From: Physocladia obscura
Taxonomy: Eukaryota > Chytridiomycota > Chytridiomycetes > Chytridiales > Chytriomycetaceae
NCBI GenBank assembly: GCA_027596945.1
Contig: JADGJH010000522.1
Span: forward strand, 1 to 17,413
Direction of reading: 5' to 3'
Length of the DNA: 17,413 nucleotides
The stretch's first letter is position 1. Each line of letters opens with the position of its first letter. The notes beneath the pieces are model-generated. The model ran no database searches, was not told the DNA's origin, and saw only the letters and a list, made by a program, of their open reading frames with translations. This document shows, piece after piece, positions 17,395-17,413 of this stretch. Position numbers and translations under genes: made by a program.

Positions 17395-17413
17395 ATTTAA
17401 GAAATATATTAAC

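Noticed and set aside
1..17413. tRNA, rRNA, CRISPR array, prokaryotic promoters or operons
   Set aside because: No cloverleaf or rRNA core was seen, repeats lack regular spacer structure, and the genes are spliced eukaryotic genes.

Overview
This is a eukaryotic nuclear window, most likely from an early-diverging (chytrid-like) fungus. The reasons are two housekeeping genes cut by many short introns (46-93 bp, one of 253 bp), poly-Q and Ser/Asn-rich inserts, tight gene spacing, and flanks of decayed repeats. The fungal placement is inference; the intron-rich eukaryotic nature is seen directly.

Layout. Positions 1-3800 are AT-rich and repeat-derived. They hold a diverged tandem repeat (82-465), copy A of an unclassified interspersed repeat (715-1875) with a private insertion, and a decayed minus-strand Ty1/copia remnant with RNase H signatures, polypurine tract and a 3' LTR (2356-3395). 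A compact gene island follows at about 3850-11600. It contains a DGAT2-family diacylglycerol acyltransferase (+, five exons, 4236-5845), the GARP/EARP tether subunit VPS51 (-, ten exons, 10238-6182) convergent with it, and, divergent from VPS51 across a 119-bp shared promoter, an isopenicillin-N-synthase-like 2OG-Fe(II) oxygenase (+, 10358-11506). The oxygenase keeps its catalytic residues, but its reading frame is broken by a frameshift, an in-frame TAG and a second compensating frameshift. Positions 11640-17413 are again repeat and relic DNA: decayed, unrecognised intron-bearing gene fragments, a pair of direct repeats, copy B of the interspersed repeat in inverted orientation, and a decamer repeat at the right edge.

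The clearest large-scale pattern is two-compartment composition. CpG is common in the gene island and nearly absent in the flanks (about ten CpG in the last 5.7 kb by eye). Relic reading frames there carry in-frame TGA where CGA is plausible. This fits cytosine-methylation or RIP-like mutation of repeats that stops at the gene island.

The genes have separate cellular roles: storage-lipid synthesis at the ER, endosome-to-Golgi tethering, and oxidative metabolism. I see no operon-like or pathway link between them. The most interesting signals are the oxygenase's 64-nt segment that looks both like decayed coding sequence and like an intron, the strong bias to GTT-type 5' splice sites, a GC-AG intron, a clustered GATA array upstream of the acyltransferase, and the CpG-depletion boundary. 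I did not find a convincing new multi-gene system.
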